Shown here in pieces: positions 63,711-64,000 of a DNA stretch of 64,000 nucleotides. Source of the stretch: Notospermus geniculatus. Lineage: Eukaryota > Nemertea > Pilidiophora > Heteronemertea > Lineidae. Under the pieces are notes generated by a model that did not search any database, was not told the DNA's origin, and saw only the letters and a list, made by a program, of their open reading frames with translations. The position numbers were made by a program, and so were the translations under genes. Every line of letters starts with the position of its first letter. Position 1 is the first letter of the stretch. Where the stretch lies: NCBI GenBank assembly GCA_002633025.1, contig NMRB01001482.1, positions 45,573-109,572 on the forward strand, given 5' to 3'.

Positions 63711-64000
63711 TGGAACACATACCAGAGGATTTCTACCGCACCGAAGTATTCACAAAGAAACGCCGACATATCATTTTTGCAACCACGGCACAATTGGACT
63801 TTCTTGTCAAGGCAAAGACATGGTTTATATACGACTTTTAAGCTTGTGCGTGCCCCCTTCAAGCAACTCTTTTCTATACATTCATTCCTGCGCAGTGACG
63901 ACCACGAAAAGCAGCTACCGTTATTGTTCTGCTTCATGAAAGGAAAGAGTAAGAAAGACTATAAGAAGGTAATGAAGAAAATTTTGGAAATTCTTCCGCC
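63711..64000 (+). pseudogene. Second MULE transposase, runs off the window
   Basis: An ATG at 63711 opens MEHIPEDFYRTEVFTKKRRH, then IIFATTAQLDFLVKAKTWFI. A frameshift at about 63838 leads to LVRAPFKQLFSIHSFLRSDD and KQLPLLFCFMKGKSKKDYKK. These are the same blocks as at 20395-20561 (FATxxxLxxLxxxKTW, PFxQLxSIHSF). The copy differs clearly from the first one, so it is a separate lineage. The rest lies beyond 64000. Confidence 0.75.

Overview
This is eukaryotic DNA, most likely from a marine invertebrate. The sequence shows single exon-sized reading frames with splice-like borders, no operons, AT-rich introns, and frequent TAGGCCTA and TACATGTA words, a flavour I associate with echinoderm, hemichordate and lancelet assemblies. 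The species cannot be fixed from the window. A 591-base assembly gap lies at 25166-25756.

Mobile DNA dominates. Coding relics belong to Ty3/Gypsy (4676-7107, 36257-37965, 47440-48405, 61886-62017), BEL/Pao (47156-47430), non-LTR LINEs (8789-9435, 47966-48165, 49113-50696, 57012-57478, and an L1-type ORF1 piece at 59405-59656), Penelope-like elements (36596-37440, 15112-15348), pogo/Tigger (43660-44430, 53673-54960), hAT (17640-17935, 33334-33890), MULE (19186-24054 and 63711-64000) and probably Helitron/Helentron (60950-61795). Nearly all are broken by frameshifts, deletions or nested insertions. Around them sit many non-autonomous inverted-repeat elements. Eight carry recognisable 9-bp target duplications, the size typical of Mutator-like transposition.

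Layout. 1-4.1 kb: small inverted-repeat elements around a possible first exon of a secreted protein on the minus strand. 4.7-7.1 kb: an internally deleted Gypsy. 7.4-8.1 kb: an exon with a SWIM-like zinc motif. 8.8-13.9 kb: a LINE tail, repeats and one candidate exon. 14.3-17.2 kb: composite foldback copy A1. 17.6-18.7 kb: hAT tail and a SET-domain exon. 19.2-24.1 kb: a FLYWCH-MULE transposase gene split by two large insertions. 24.4-29.8 kb: zinc-finger and repeat-rich coding segments split by a 3-bp-TSD element and by A2, an inverted copy of A1. 30-36 kb: repeats, a hAT-like exon and short palindromic elements. 36.2-38 kb: Gypsy RT with a Penelope element inside. 38-46.7 kb: poorly recognised coding fragments and a pogo relic. 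47.1-51.1 kb: BEL and Gypsy relics and an unknown coding region split by a LINE that is itself split by a TTAA-flanked MITE. 51.8-64 kb: MITEs, pogo, an unfamiliar multi-frame gene, Helitron-like and MULE fragments.

The most informative structure is the pair A1/A2. Each copy shows the empty site of insertions present in the other, so four secondary insertions and their target duplications can be defined inside this window. Similarly, three coding segments become continuous, or nearly so, when a precisely bounded element is removed.
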